This document shows positions 1 to 6,883 of a DNA stretch of 14,820 nucleotides, piece after piece. The notes below the pieces were generated by a model, which was given only the letters and a program-made list of their open reading frames with translations, made no database searches and was not told where the DNA came from. Position numbers and translations under genes: made by a program. The DNA comes from an uncultured Oscillospiraceae bacterium. GTDB lineage: Bacteria > Bacillota > Clostridia > Oscillospirales > Oscillospiraceae. The stretch spans positions 1-14,820 of the forward strand of contig CABSMJ010000033.1 of assembly GCA_902478785.1 (NCBI GenBank), given 5' to 3'. Within the stretch, counting starts at the first letter, position 1. The number at the start of each line of letters is the position of its first letter.

Positions 1-39
1 CGGGGCAACATACGGGCCTTTTTTAATGGATCTGCTCAT
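1..39 (-). CDS. rpsS: 30S ribosomal protein S19 (5' end only)
   Basis: Only the first 13 codons are inside the window; they read MSRSIKKGPYVAP, the characteristic N-terminus of S19, which sits in the head of the 30S subunit with S13. The start ATG (39-37) has a GGAGG at 53-49 at normal spacing, and this site begins right after the rplB stop codon. The gene follows rplB in the usual S10-operon order (S10-L3-L4-L23-L2-S19). The rest of the gene and operon lies beyond the left edge. Confidence 0.93.
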   Translation of the reverse strand, partial: MSRSIKKGPYVAP

Positions 40-54
40 ATTGACTTGCCTCCT

Positions 55-891
55 TTACTTCTCGTTGCGACGCTTCACAATGAACTTATTGGTGGGGTTC
101 TTGCCCTTGCGGGTCTTGTAACCCAGAGCGGGCTTGCCCCAAGGAGTCACAGGGCCGGGACGGCCGACAGGCGCGCGGCCCTCGCCGCCGCCGTGGGGGT
201 GATCACAGGGGTTCATGACGGAACCACGGACGGTGGGTCTCCAACCCATGTGACGCTTACGGCCGGCCTTACCGATGTTGATGTTCTCGTGCTCGATGTT
301 GCCCACCTGACCAATGGTGGCCTTGCAGTTGACGCGAACGATACGCACCTCGCCGGAGGGCATACGGATCTGAGCGTCACGGCCTTCCTTGGCCATCAGC
401 TGAGCAGCGGTACCGGCGGAGCGCACCAGCTGAGCGCCGTTGCCGGGATGGAGCTCGATGTTGTGGATCACAGTACCGACGGGGATCTTCTCGATGGGCA
501 GGCAGTTGCCGACCTTGATATCCGCGGAGGCGGAGGAGACGACCTTGTCGCCGGGGTTCAGGCCCACAGGAGCCAGGATATAGCGCTTCTCGCCGTCGGC
601 GTACTCCACCAGGGCGATGTTGGCGCTGCGGTTGGGATCGTACTCCAGGCGGATGACAGTGGCTTCCATATCCATCTTGTCACGCTTGAAGTCGATGATG
701 CGGTACTTGCGCTTGTTGCCGCCGCCGCGATGACGGACGGTGATGCGGCCATAGCTGTTGCGGCCGGCGTGCTTCTTCAGAGACTCGGTCAGGCTGGGCT
801 CGGGCTTGGCCTTCTTATCGATGCCGTCGAACCCGGAGACCGTCATTTGTCTTCTGGAAGGCGTCGTCGGCTTGAAAGTTTTGATAGACAT
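55..891 (-). CDS. rplB: 50S ribosomal protein L2
   Basis: The 278-residue product is the normal length for bacterial L2, a primary 23S rRNA binding protein near the peptidyl-transferase centre that is also needed for subunit association. Seen in the sequence: the N-terminal OB-fold part containing RHRGGGNKRKYR (about residues 53-64), the central SH3-like part, and near the C-terminus the signature MNPCDHPHGGGEGRAP (about 226-241), which holds the conserved histidines close to the active site. A cysteine stands where many bacteria have valine in this signature. The gene lies 36 bases after rplW and 15 before rpsS, with a GAAGGAG ribosome binding site. It is a member of the S10 operon, presumably transcribed from the promoter near 3324-3352. 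Confidence 0.98.
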   Translation of the reverse strand: MSIKTFKPTTPSRRQMTVSGFDGIDKKAKPEPSLTESLKKHAGRNSYGRITVRHRGGGNKRKYRIIDFKRDKMDMEATVIRLEYDPNRSANIALVEYADGEKRYILAPVGLNPGDKVVSSASADIKVGNCLPIEKIPVGTVIHNIELHPGNGAQLVRSAGTAAQLMAKEGRDAQIRMPSGEVRIVRVNCKATIGQVGNIEHENINIGKAGRKRHMGWRPTVRGSVMNPCDHPHGGGEGRAPVGRPGPVTPWGKPALGYKTRKGKNPTNKFIVKRRNEK

Positions 892-927
892 ACGCTTACA
901 CTCCTTCTATTCGATCAGATTCCGGTC

Positions 928-1221
928 TTAGACCATGCCCTCGAAGAACTCGATGCTCTTGGAGTCGTCGGTCAGCTGCACATAGGCCTTTTTCCAGGTC
1001 TTGGTCATGCCGGGACGACCGGCACCCATGCGCTTTTTCTTGCCGGGGACCGTCATGGTGTTGACGGAGGCAACCTTGACGCCGAAGATCTCCTCGATGG
1101 CCTTCTTGATCTCCACCTTGCCGGCAGAGGGGGCCACCTCGAACGCGTACTTCTTGCTCTCAGCAGAGGCCATGGAACGCTCCGTGATGATGGGGCGGAT
1201 GATGATGTCGTAAGCGGTCAT
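928..1221 (-). CDS. rplW: 50S ribosomal protein L23
   Basis: The 97-residue protein matches L23, which lies at the exit of the polypeptide tunnel and docks trigger factor and the signal recognition particle. Seen: the N-terminal DIIIRPIITERSM, the KVEIKKAIEEIFGVKV helix (about residues 35-50), and the basic extended loop PGKKKRMGAGRPG (about 59-71). The start codon overlaps the rplD stop by one base (TAATG), so translation is probably coupled to L4. The order L4-L23-L2 is the standard S10-operon order. Confidence 0.97.
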   Translation of the reverse strand: MTAYDIIIRPIITERSMASAESKKYAFEVAPSAGKVEIKKAIEEIFGVKVASVNTMTVPGKKKRMGAGRPGMTKTWKKAYVQLTDDSKSIEFFEGMV

Positions 1222-1844
1222 TATGCGTACACCTCCTCGATTTTTGCGAGGGCAGCCTGATCCAGCACCAAGTACTTGGCGTTCAGGATGTCATAGACAC
1301 TGAGGATGGTGGCGGTGGTGGTCTGGACACCGGGGATGTTCCGGGCGCTCTTGACCACATTCTCCCGCACCTCGGGAGTCACCACCAAGGCCTTGCCGTC
1401 GCACTTAACAGCGGACAGGAAGCCGCGGAAGTCCTTGGTCTTGATCTGATCCATGGCGATGTTATCCACCACCACGATGCTGCCCTCAGCCGCCTTGGCG
1501 GACAGGACAGACTTCAGAGCCAGGCGCTTGACCTTCTTGTTGAGCACATAGGAGTAGCTCCGGGGCTTGGGGGCGAACACGATACCGCCGTGGGTCCACT
1601 GAGGAGCACGGGTGCTGCCCTGACGAGCGTGACCGGTGCCCTTCTGGCGCCAGGGCTTCTTGCCGCCGCCGGAGACCTCTGCACGGGTAAGAGCGCTCTG
1701 AGTGCCCTGTCTGCAGTTTGCCAGGTGGTTCTTGACGACCTCGTGGACAACGGGCATGTTGGGCTCAATGCCGAAGATGCCGTCGCTGAGCTCGACAGTG
1801 CCGACTTCTGCGCCGGCCATGTTCAACACTTTGATCGTAGACAT
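1221..1844 (-). CDS. rplD: 50S ribosomal protein L4
   Basis: The 207-residue product is L4, which binds domain I of 23S rRNA and sends a loop into the exit tunnel. That loop is visible as GGGKKPWRQKGTGHARQGS (about residues 59-77), the segment where macrolide-resistance changes are known in other bacteria; no departure from the usual sequence is evident here. In Escherichia coli L4 represses its own operon through the S10 leader; whether that happens here is unknown. The gene starts 19 bases after rplC behind a GGAAAGGAG site, and its stop overlaps the rplW start by one base. Confidence 0.97.
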   Translation of the reverse strand: MSTIKVLNMAGAEVGTVELSDGIFGIEPNMPVVHEVVKNHLANCRQGTQSALTRAEVSGGGKKPWRQKGTGHARQGSTRAPQWTHGGIVFAPKPRSYSYVLNKKVKRLALKSVLSAKAAEGSIVVVDNIAMDQIKTKDFRGFLSAVKCDGKALVVTPEVRENVVKSARNIPGVQTTTATILSVYDILNAKYLVLDQAALAKIEEVYA

Positions 1845-1863
1845 TACTTAAGCACTCCTTTCC

Positions 1864-2580
1864 TTACTTGTTTCTTGCAGATGCCTTCTGGGGATTACGG
1901 CCGGAAGCCTTCTGCGGGTTCTTGCTGATGTCCGCACCGGCCTGCTTGACCTTGTGGACCTTGACAGTGGACTTGATGGTCACCAGACCGCCCTTGGGGC
2001 CGGGGATGGCGCCGCGGACCACGATCATGTTCAGCTCGGGGTCCACCTTGACGATGTCCAGGTTCTGCACAGTGACCTGCTCCACGCCCAGGTGGCCGGC
2101 GCCGATCTTGCCCTTGAAGATGTGGGCCGGATCGATAACGCCCATGGAACCAGCGTGACGGTGAACAGGACCGCCGCCGTGGCTGGTGGGAGTGCGGCCG
2201 GCGTTCCAGCGCTTGACAACGCCGGCGTAACCCTTACCTTTGCTGATGCCGGTGACATCCACAAAGTCGCCTGCCTTAAAGGTGTCAGCCTTGACGATGT
2301 CGCCCACATTCAGCTCGGCGGCGTTGTCCAGGTTGAACTCACGGAGATACTTCTTGGGAGCCACGCCAGCCTTGTTCAGGTGGCCCAGCTCAGGCTTGGT
2401 CAGCTTGCGCTCGGGGACGTCCTCGAAGCCCAGCTGCACGCTCTCATAGCCGTCCTTCTCAGCGGTCTTCTTCTGAACGACGACGCAGGGACCCGCCTCG
2501 ATGACGGTGACCGGGATCACGTGGCCGTTTTCGTCGAAGATCTGAGACATGCCGACTTTTCTGCCGATGATTGCTTTCAT
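1864..2580 (-). CDS. rplC: 50S ribosomal protein L3 with extended C-terminal tail
   Basis: The product begins MKAIIGRKVGMSQIF and contains the L3 signature around VTGISKGKGYAGVVKRW (about residues 109-125) and the loop SHGGGPVHRHAGSMG (133-147), which reaches toward the peptidyl-transferase centre. L3 is one of the proteins that nucleate 50S assembly. At 238 residues it is longer than the about 209 of E. coli L3. The surplus is a basic tail after about residue 210 that carries two copies of NPQKAS (221-226 and 229-234). The start has an AAGGAGG site. A 136-base gap, unusually long for this operon, separates it from rpsJ. Confidence 0.97.
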   Translation of the reverse strand: MKAIIGRKVGMSQIFDENGHVIPVTVIEAGPCVVVQKKTAEKDGYESVQLGFEDVPERKLTKPELGHLNKAGVAPKKYLREFNLDNAAELNVGDIVKADTFKAGDFVDVTGISKGKGYAGVVKRWNAGRTPTSHGGGPVHRHAGSMGVIDPAHIFKGKIGAGHLGVEQVTVQNLDIVKVDPELNMIVVRGAIPGPKGGLVTIKSTVKVHKVKQAGADISKNPQKASGRNPQKASARNK

Positions 2581-2716
2581 GTATGATCCTCCTTAAAGGT
2601 TATTGGTCGGCTTAGATAACATCCTGTGTCATTGCTCTGCCGACTTGACCCCGCCTGCCCCGCAAGATGACAGGCATTTGGGTGAGCAAACAAATTGGGT
2701 TTGGGGTGAGACCGCC
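2581..2716 (-). other. rpsJ-rplC intergenic segment with alternative hairpins
   Basis: This 136-base gap interrupts an otherwise tight operon. On the transcript GTCGGC (2644-2639) can pair with GCCGAC (2611-2606). A competing local hairpin pairs GTTAT (2620-2616) with ATAAC (2603-2599) directly before the rplC ribosome binding site near 2590. A further five-base stem (CAGGC 2671-2675 with GCCTG 2653-2657) lies upstream. None is followed by a run of T, so this is not an intrinsic terminator. It may affect the L3 start or mRNA processing; that is inference from base pairing alone. Confidence 0.3.
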
Positions 2717-3031
2717 TTACAGCTTGATCTCGATTTCCACACCGGCGGGCAGCTCGAGAGCCATCAGGGCCTCGACCGTCTTGGGAGTGGACTTGGTGAT
2801 GTCGATCAGTCTCTTGTGGGTGCGGCGCTCGAACTGCTCACGGCTGTCCTTATACTTGTGCACGGCCCGCAGGATGGTGACGACTTCCTTCTTGGTGGGC
2901 AGAGGAATGGGGCCGGAAACCTCAGCGCCGGTGCGCTTGGCGGTCTCGACGATCTTCTCTGCGCTCTGGTCGATGACCTGGTGGTCATAGGCCTTGAGGC
3001 GAATGCGAATCATTTCTTTCTGTGCTGCCAT
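2717..3031 (-). CDS. rpsJ: 30S ribosomal protein S10
   Basis: The 104-residue product matches S10 (NusE), a protein of the 30S head that also takes part in transcription antitermination with NusB. Seen: MIRIRLKAYDHQVIDQSAEKI near the N-terminus, the GPIPLPTKK turn (about 40-48), the extended loop with HKYKDSREQFERRTHKRLIDI (about 56-76), and the C-terminal GVEIEIKL. The frame is open further upstream, but the start chosen at 3031 has a GGAGG eight bases away and gives the family length. It is the first gene of the S10 operon, about 285 bases downstream of a near-consensus promoter. Confidence 0.97.
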   Translation of the reverse strand: MAAQKEMIRIRLKAYDHQVIDQSAEKIVETAKRTGAEVSGPIPLPTKKEVVTILRAVHKYKDSREQFERRTHKRLIDITKSTPKTVEALMALELPAGVEIEIKL

Positions 3032-3317
3032 TGGTGTTTCCTCCTGTTTTCGTACGGTTTTCTTGCTTGACCTCAGCCGTACGGCGAGAAGCTTCTTTTC
3101 TATACGCTTAACCGTGCGTATCATTCCAGCTCATAAGAAAGACCGGCGCGCAAAGTCACGGCCGGTCTGCCCATTGGCGCAGCGATCTACGCAACGTACA
3201 GATTTCTTCTCAGCCGCCCGATTTTCGGACATACTCCCCGGAAGTTACCTCGCATGCGAGCAATCTCCCGGTTCATCGCAGTTTCGCGCATGGGACATGT
3301 TATCCCCTCGCGCGGAC
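3032..3317 (-). promoter_or_regulatory. S10 operon 5' leader with terminator-like and SD-adjacent hairpins
   Basis: The expected leader of about 285 nt has no gene on either strand that I can support. Three structures are visible on the transcript: the perfect palindrome CTCGCATGCGAG (3260-3249); a GC-rich seven-pair stem, GACCGGC (3167-3161) with GCCGGTC (3147-3141), followed by TTTCTT as in an attenuator; and CGTACGG (3083-3077) pairing with CCGTACG (3057-3051), which ends six bases before the rpsJ ribosome binding site. The 3' hairpin competes with a self-complementary GCCGTACGGC at 3085-3076. This could be an autoregulatory r-protein leader, but the effector is unknown and the sequence does not match the E. 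coli S10 leader as I know it. Confidence 0.45.
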
Positions 3318-3323
3318 TTAACT

Positions 3324-3352
3324 ATAATAAAAGAAAACTTTTCAGTTGTCAA
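3324..3352 (-). promoter_or_regulatory. S10 operon promoter
   Basis: TTGACA at 3352-3347 and TATTAT at 3329-3324 are separated by 17 bases, a near-perfect housekeeping sigma factor promoter. Upstream of the -35 the minus strand carries short A-tracts resembling an UP element. It lies between the proS terminator and rpsJ. The start of transcription is expected near 3317. Confidence 0.85.
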
Positions 3353-3467
3353 GAGGATTTTCGGTATTTTTCTTGGAATTTTTCTTCAAATCCGCAAAAA
3401 GCTTGGAAGATGCCTCTTGCCTCGGATCATTTCGGCAAAATAGCCCTCATTCCCGCAAAATCCGCCA

Positions 3468-3499
3468 AAAAGAGGAGAGCCCAGAGGCTCTCCTCTTTT
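3468..3499 (-). terminator. proS rho-independent terminator
   Basis: A 14-pair perfect stem (3468-3481 with 3486-3499) and a four-base loop are followed on the minus strand by a run of T. It sits about 35 bases after the proS stop codon and upstream of the S10 promoter, so it separates the two units. Confidence 0.92.
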
Positions 3500-3533
3500 C
3501 TCTCTACCTTATTATAATATAATAAGGAGTCGC

Positions 3534-4976
3534 TTAATAGGCCACGCCCCAGTAGATGTCGGTGGTACACTTCTTGCCACAGATGGGGCACACGCCCTCG
3601 GTGCCGCTCTGCTCCAGCGGCATGCAGCGGGAGCTGACGCCCACTTTCTCCTTCATGGCCAGCTCGCAGTCCAGAGAGCCGCACCACTTGGTCTTGACGA
3701 AGCCGCCGTTGTTGCGCTCCAGCACCTCCTTGACCTGCTCCCAGGTCTCGGCGGTAAAGGAGTTGTCCTCCAGGTTCTTCTTGGCCATGGCGTACATGTT
3801 GTGATGGACCTCGTCCAGCAGACGGGCCACCGTCTCCTCCAGCTGGGCCAGAGGCACGAAGGTCTTCTCCCCGGTATCCCGGCGGGCGATGCAGCACTGC
3901 TCCTTCTCCATGTCCTTGGGGCCGATCTCCACCCGCAGGGGCACGCCGCGCATCTCGTACTCGGCAGCCTTCCAGCCGAAGCTCTGATCGCTGTCGTCCA
4001 TCTTCACCCGGACGCCGGCAGCGGCAAGGCGGGCCCGCAGGCCGTCAGCCGCCTCCAGCACACCAGCCTTGTGCTGGGCCACAGGCACCACGATGACCTG
4101 GACCGGAGCGATCTTGGGGGGCAGGATCAGGCCGTTGTCGTCACCGTGGGTCATGATGATGCCGCCGATGAGACGGGTGGACACACCCCAGGAGGTCTGG
4201 AAGGGATGGGTCAGCTGATTGTTCTTATCGGTGAAGGTGATGTCAAAGGCCTTGGCAAAGCCGTCGCCAAAGTAGTGGCTGGTGCCGGCCTGGAGGGCCT
4301 TGCGGTCGTGCATCATGCACTCCACGGTATAGGTCTTCTCCGCGCCGTTGAACTTCTCCTTGTCGGTCTTGACGCCCTTGACCACGGGCATGGCCAGCAC
4401 GTTCTCACAGAAGTCGGCGTAGACGTTGAGCATCTGCTCCGTCTCTGCCATGGCCTCCTCGGCGGTGGCGTGCATGGTGTGGCCCTCCTGCCACAGGAAT
4501 TCCCGGTGACGCAGGAAGGGACGGGAAGTTTTTTCCCAGCGCAGCACGGAGCACCACTGGTTATAGAGCTTAGGCAGGTCCCGCCAGGAGTGGATGATGT
4601 TGGCATAGTGCTCGCAGAAGAGGGTCTCGGAGGTGGGGCGGACGCACAGCCGCTCCTCCAGCTTTTCGCTGCCGCCCATGGTGACCCAGGCGCACTCAGG
4701 GGCAAAGCCCTCCACGTGGTCCTTCTCCTTCTGGAGCAGGCTTTCGGGGATCAGCATGGGCATATACACGTTCTCGTGGCCCAGCTTCTTGAACTCCGCG
4801 TCCAGGATGGCCTGCATATTCTCCCAGATGGCATAGCCATAGGGACGCAGGATGAACATGCCCTTGACGCTGCTGTAATCGATGAGCTCTGCCTTCTTCA
4901 CCACGTCGGTGAACCACTGGGCAAAGTCCACGTCCCGGGCGGTGATGGCTTCCACTTGCTTCTTTTCCTGTGCCAT
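3534..4976 (-). CDS. proS: Prolyl-tRNA synthetase, archaeal/eukaryal-type (ProS type 3)
   Basis: This class II synthetase activates proline and charges tRNA-Pro in the cytoplasm. It has 480 residues, the length of the archaeal/eukaryal-like form, and lacks the inserted editing domain of the longer bacterial form. Seen: motif 2 RWEKTSRPFLRHREFLWQEGH (146-166), motif 3 around GVSTRLIGGIIMTHGDDNG (264-282), an anticodon-binding domain from about 290, and the C-terminal zinc-binding tail with Cys432, Cys437, Cys463 and Cys466, ending in the conserved aromatic WGVAY. The start has an AAGGA site. Its own promoter lies at 5039-5068. A YbaK-type deacylase gene lies two genes upstream and could supply the missing proofreading. 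Confidence 0.97.
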   Translation of the reverse strand: MAQEKKQVEAITARDVDFAQWFTDVVKKAELIDYSSVKGMFILRPYGYAIWENMQAILDAEFKKLGHENVYMPMLIPESLLQKEKDHVEGFAPECAWVTMGGSEKLEERLCVRPTSETLFCEHYANIIHSWRDLPKLYNQWCSVLRWEKTSRPFLRHREFLWQEGHTMHATAEEAMAETEQMLNVYADFCENVLAMPVVKGVKTDKEKFNGAEKTYTVECMMHDRKALQAGTSHYFGDGFAKAFDITFTDKNNQLTHPFQTSWGVSTRLIGGIIMTHGDDNGLILPPKIAPVQVIVVPVAQHKAGVLEAADGLRARLAAAGVRVKMDDSDQSFGWKAAEYEMRGVPLRVEIGPKDMEKEQCCIARRDTGEKTFVPLAQLEETVARLLDEVHHNMYAMAKKNLEDNSFTAETWEQVKEVLERNNGGFVKTKWCGSLDCELAMKEKVGVSSRCMPLEQSGTEGVCPICGKKCTTDIYWGVAY

Positions 4977-5038
4977 TTCCGTTTTCCTTCACTTTCTCTA
5001 TGGTTTGGCGCCTTCTGCGCCCTTTGTGTCGAATATAT

Positions 5039-5068
5039 ATTGTAATCCAGGCCCCCGGGCCTTGTCAA
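5039..5068 (-). promoter_or_regulatory. proS promoter with palindromic spacer
   Basis: TTGACA (5068-5063) and TACAAT (5044-5039) are 18 bases apart, about 60 bases before the proS start. The spacer is largely an inverted repeat, AGGCCC with GGGCCT around a two-base centre (5049-5062), which could be an operator or chance GC palindromy. The implied leader of about 55 nt is too short for a T-box. Confidence 0.7.
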
Positions 5069-5090
5069 CTCCTGGCAGCCTTTTCCACCC

Positions 5091-5726
5091 TCAAAACCTC
5101 TCCAGCGTCTCCTGAAGGGTCTGGAAAAATTGGGCGCTGTGCCAGCCGTCAGCGGCGGCATGGCCAATGGTCAGGGTAAAGGGCGCGGTGGTGCGTCCCT
5201 CCCGCTCCTGAAATTTTCCGTAGGTGACGATGGGGAAGAGATTGACGAAGCCCCCGGGCACCACGGAGGAATATCCCGTATAGTGGATCCAGGGCACACA
5301 GGAGACGCAGAAGAAATTGGCCGGCTGGTCCGGCTTGGGCTTGGGGCCTCGGACAGCGCCGTAGCGGGCCATATCGGCGGTGACGGCGCCGTAGAAGGTG
5401 TCGAACTCCTCGTCCCAGGGGGTCCAGAGATCGGAAAAGGTGTGGTCCTCCGGGTGGAAGATGGTGTACACTGGGTGTACCACGTCGTAATACCCCGGTC
5501 TCCCCTCCTCGTCCACAGCCATGCGCATCTCCCGGGCGGAGTGGACCGTGTGCCCGATGCACCAGAGCATGGCGGGATAGGACCGCAGTCCCCGGCGGTG
5601 GACCTCATCTAAGAAATGGGTCACATCCAGCTCCGCTGTCAGGCTGTACTGACAGGGCAGCTGCTGGCGGTAATAACGGAAATGCTCCGCCCGCTCCCAG
5701 GTGCTCTCATCCAACAGATGAAACAT
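5091..5726 (-). CDS. CatA-like O-acetyltransferase (chloramphenicol acetyltransferase family)
   Basis: The 211-residue protein fits the type A chloramphenicol acetyltransferase family, trimeric cytoplasmic enzymes that move an acetyl group from acetyl-CoA to a hydroxyl. The catalytic motif HxxxDG is seen as GHAAADGWH, with His189 and Asp193. Ser142, in SCVPW, lies 47 residues before the histidine, the same spacing as Ser148 to His195 in CAT, so the active site looks intact. The residue before the catalytic His is Gly instead of the His found in classical CAT enzymes. The N-terminus (AEHFRYYRQ) also fits. It sits last in a housekeeping operon, 21 bases after the YhaO-like gene, with an AGGAGAGG site. 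A role in chloramphenicol resistance is not shown; the true acceptor is unknown. Confidence 0.85.
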   Translation of the reverse strand: MFHLLDESTWERAEHFRYYRQQLPCQYSLTAELDVTHFLDEVHRRGLRSYPAMLWCIGHTVHSAREMRMAVDEEGRPGYYDVVHPVYTIFHPEDHTFSDLWTPWDEEFDTFYGAVTADMARYGAVRGPKPKPDQPANFFCVSCVPWIHYTGYSSVVPGGFVNLFPIVTYGKFQEREGRTTAPFTLTIGHAAADGWHSAQFFQTLQETLERF

Positions 5727-5747
5727 ATCCCTCTCCTTTCTTCCCGC

Positions 5748-6845
5748 TCAACCCAGGTCCCGGTTGTCCAGGGCCGCCAGGCCGAACCGGGCAGCGGCGG
5801 TGATGGCCTGCCGATCCTCCTCCGTCTGGGCTCCGTCCCACCGCAGTCGCAGCCGCCGCAGGAACACGCCCCGTAGGGTGTCCTCCTGGGCCCGGGCCCA
5901 CACGTCCTCCCGGATGCGGGTCTCGTCCCGCAGCTCCAGGTGATAAAACCGGTCCGCCAGAGCCTCCGTCAGCCCTGGAAGATCCACGCCCGCCTCCCCG
6001 GTCTCCCCGGTGAAGGTGATGCGGTAGAGGTCCGAGGCCGTCTGGGGCGGCAGCGCCTCCTCCAGAGCCTCCAGAGGTTGGCGATCCGTCACATCCAGGC
6101 GCAGGCTCTCATACCGCCGGCGGGCCAGGGGCACAAAGGTCAGCGCCACCGTCCCCCGGTCGTCCACAGTGCCCTCCAGGATGCCCTTGTCCCCCAGCTC
6201 GTCAAAGCCCCGTCCCTCGGGGCAGCCGGGATAGGCCCAGACCGTAGCCCCAGCCCGGCGGAGCCCCGAATAGCTGTGGATATGGCCCAGAGCCAGATAG
6301 GTCAGGCCGCTGCGGGCGATCTCCTCCTCCGTCAGCGGGTCATACCGGGCCTCAGAGGCCCCCACGTCCCCGTGGAGCACCATCAGGTGGCACTTGCCGT
6401 CGGCGGGGGCGGTGAAGCCCTCCAGCAGACTGCCGGTCTGTTCCGGTGCGGTGAAGGCTGCTCCGTGGACCACGGTATTCAGCCCCGGCAGCTCTACCGA
6501 CTCCACGGTACCAGTGCGGAAGATGTGGACGTTTTCCGGCCAGTCCAGGGCGGCGTAGGGGCTGCCCGGGCCGTACCAGTCGTGGTTGCCCGGGGCCAGA
6601 AACACCGGGGCGGGAATGGAGCCCAGGGCGCGAGCCAAAGCCTCCGCCGTCTCCCGGTAGGCATTGTCGCTGTCAAAGAGGTCCCCGGAGAGCAGCACCA
6701 CATCCGCCTGCACGCGGGCGGCGTGACGGGCCAGCCGCTCCAGCAGCTCCCGGCTCTCCCGCCGGCGGGCCACCGCCTGTTCCACTTCCAGGGAGCGGAA
6801 GGGACTGTCCAGATGAAAGTCAGCGGCGTGCAAAAACCGAAGCAT
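5748..6845 (-). CDS. YhaO/SbcD-like DNA repair metallophosphoesterase
   Basis: This 365-residue protein has the five calcineurin-type metal-binding motifs of the SbcD/Mre11/YhaO family: DFHLDSP (Asp9, His11), GDLFD (Asp55), GNHDW (Asn87, His88), HGD (His158) and GHIHS (His188, His190). Members cut DNA ends and hairpins using manganese and normally work with an SMC-like ATPase (SbcC or YhaN). Here no such ATPase follows; the next gene is a CatA-like acetyltransferase. The C-terminal third is the capping region of the YhaO type, and the protein appears complete. It starts behind an AAGGGGAG site, 38 bases after the YbaK-like gene. I infer YhaO over SbcD from its length and general look; that subfamily choice is less certain. 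Confidence 0.88.
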   Translation of the reverse strand: MLRFLHAADFHLDSPFRSLEVEQAVARRRESRELLERLARHAARVQADVVLLSGDLFDSDNAYRETAEALARALGSIPAPVFLAPGNHDWYGPGSPYAALDWPENVHIFRTGTVESVELPGLNTVVHGAAFTAPEQTGSLLEGFTAPADGKCHLMVLHGDVGASEARYDPLTEEEIARSGLTYLALGHIHSYSGLRRAGATVWAYPGCPEGRGFDELGDKGILEGTVDDRGTVALTFVPLARRRYESLRLDVTDRQPLEALEEALPPQTASDLYRITFTGETGEAGVDLPGLTEALADRFYHLELRDETRIREDVWARAQEDTLRGVFLRRLRLRWDGAQTEEDRQAITAAARFGLAALDNRDLG

Positions 6846-6883
6846 CTTCCTCTCCCCTTTCCGTTTGATTTTTTATATTTGCC

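Noticed and set aside
46..1260. Long plus-strand reading frame of 404 codons opposite rplB and rplW
   Set aside because: It is antisense to clearly identified ribosomal protein genes and its translation is low-complexity Gly/Asp/Val/Leu/His; a by-product of codon bias.
3032..3124. N-terminal extension of rpsJ to 3124
   Set aside because: S10 homologues begin close to the MAAQKEMIRIRL start, which has a well-placed GGAGG; the extension has none.
2994..3443. Plus-strand reading frame of 149 codons across the S10 leader
   Set aside because: No plausible ribosome binding site; it covers the start of rpsJ, the leader and the minus-strand promoter, and has no recognisable domain.
3801..5045. Long plus-strand reading frame of 414 codons opposite proS
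   Set aside because: Antisense shadow of a well-conserved synthetase gene; no ribosome binding site or recognisable domain.
4977..5062. T-box riboswitch upstream of proS
   Set aside because: The expected leader is only about 55 nt, with no specifier stem, T-box sequence or terminator/antiterminator pair.
5091..5726. Acquired chloramphenicol resistance gene
   Set aside because: No insertion sequence, repeats or composition change around it; it sits in a housekeeping operon and the substrate cannot be inferred.
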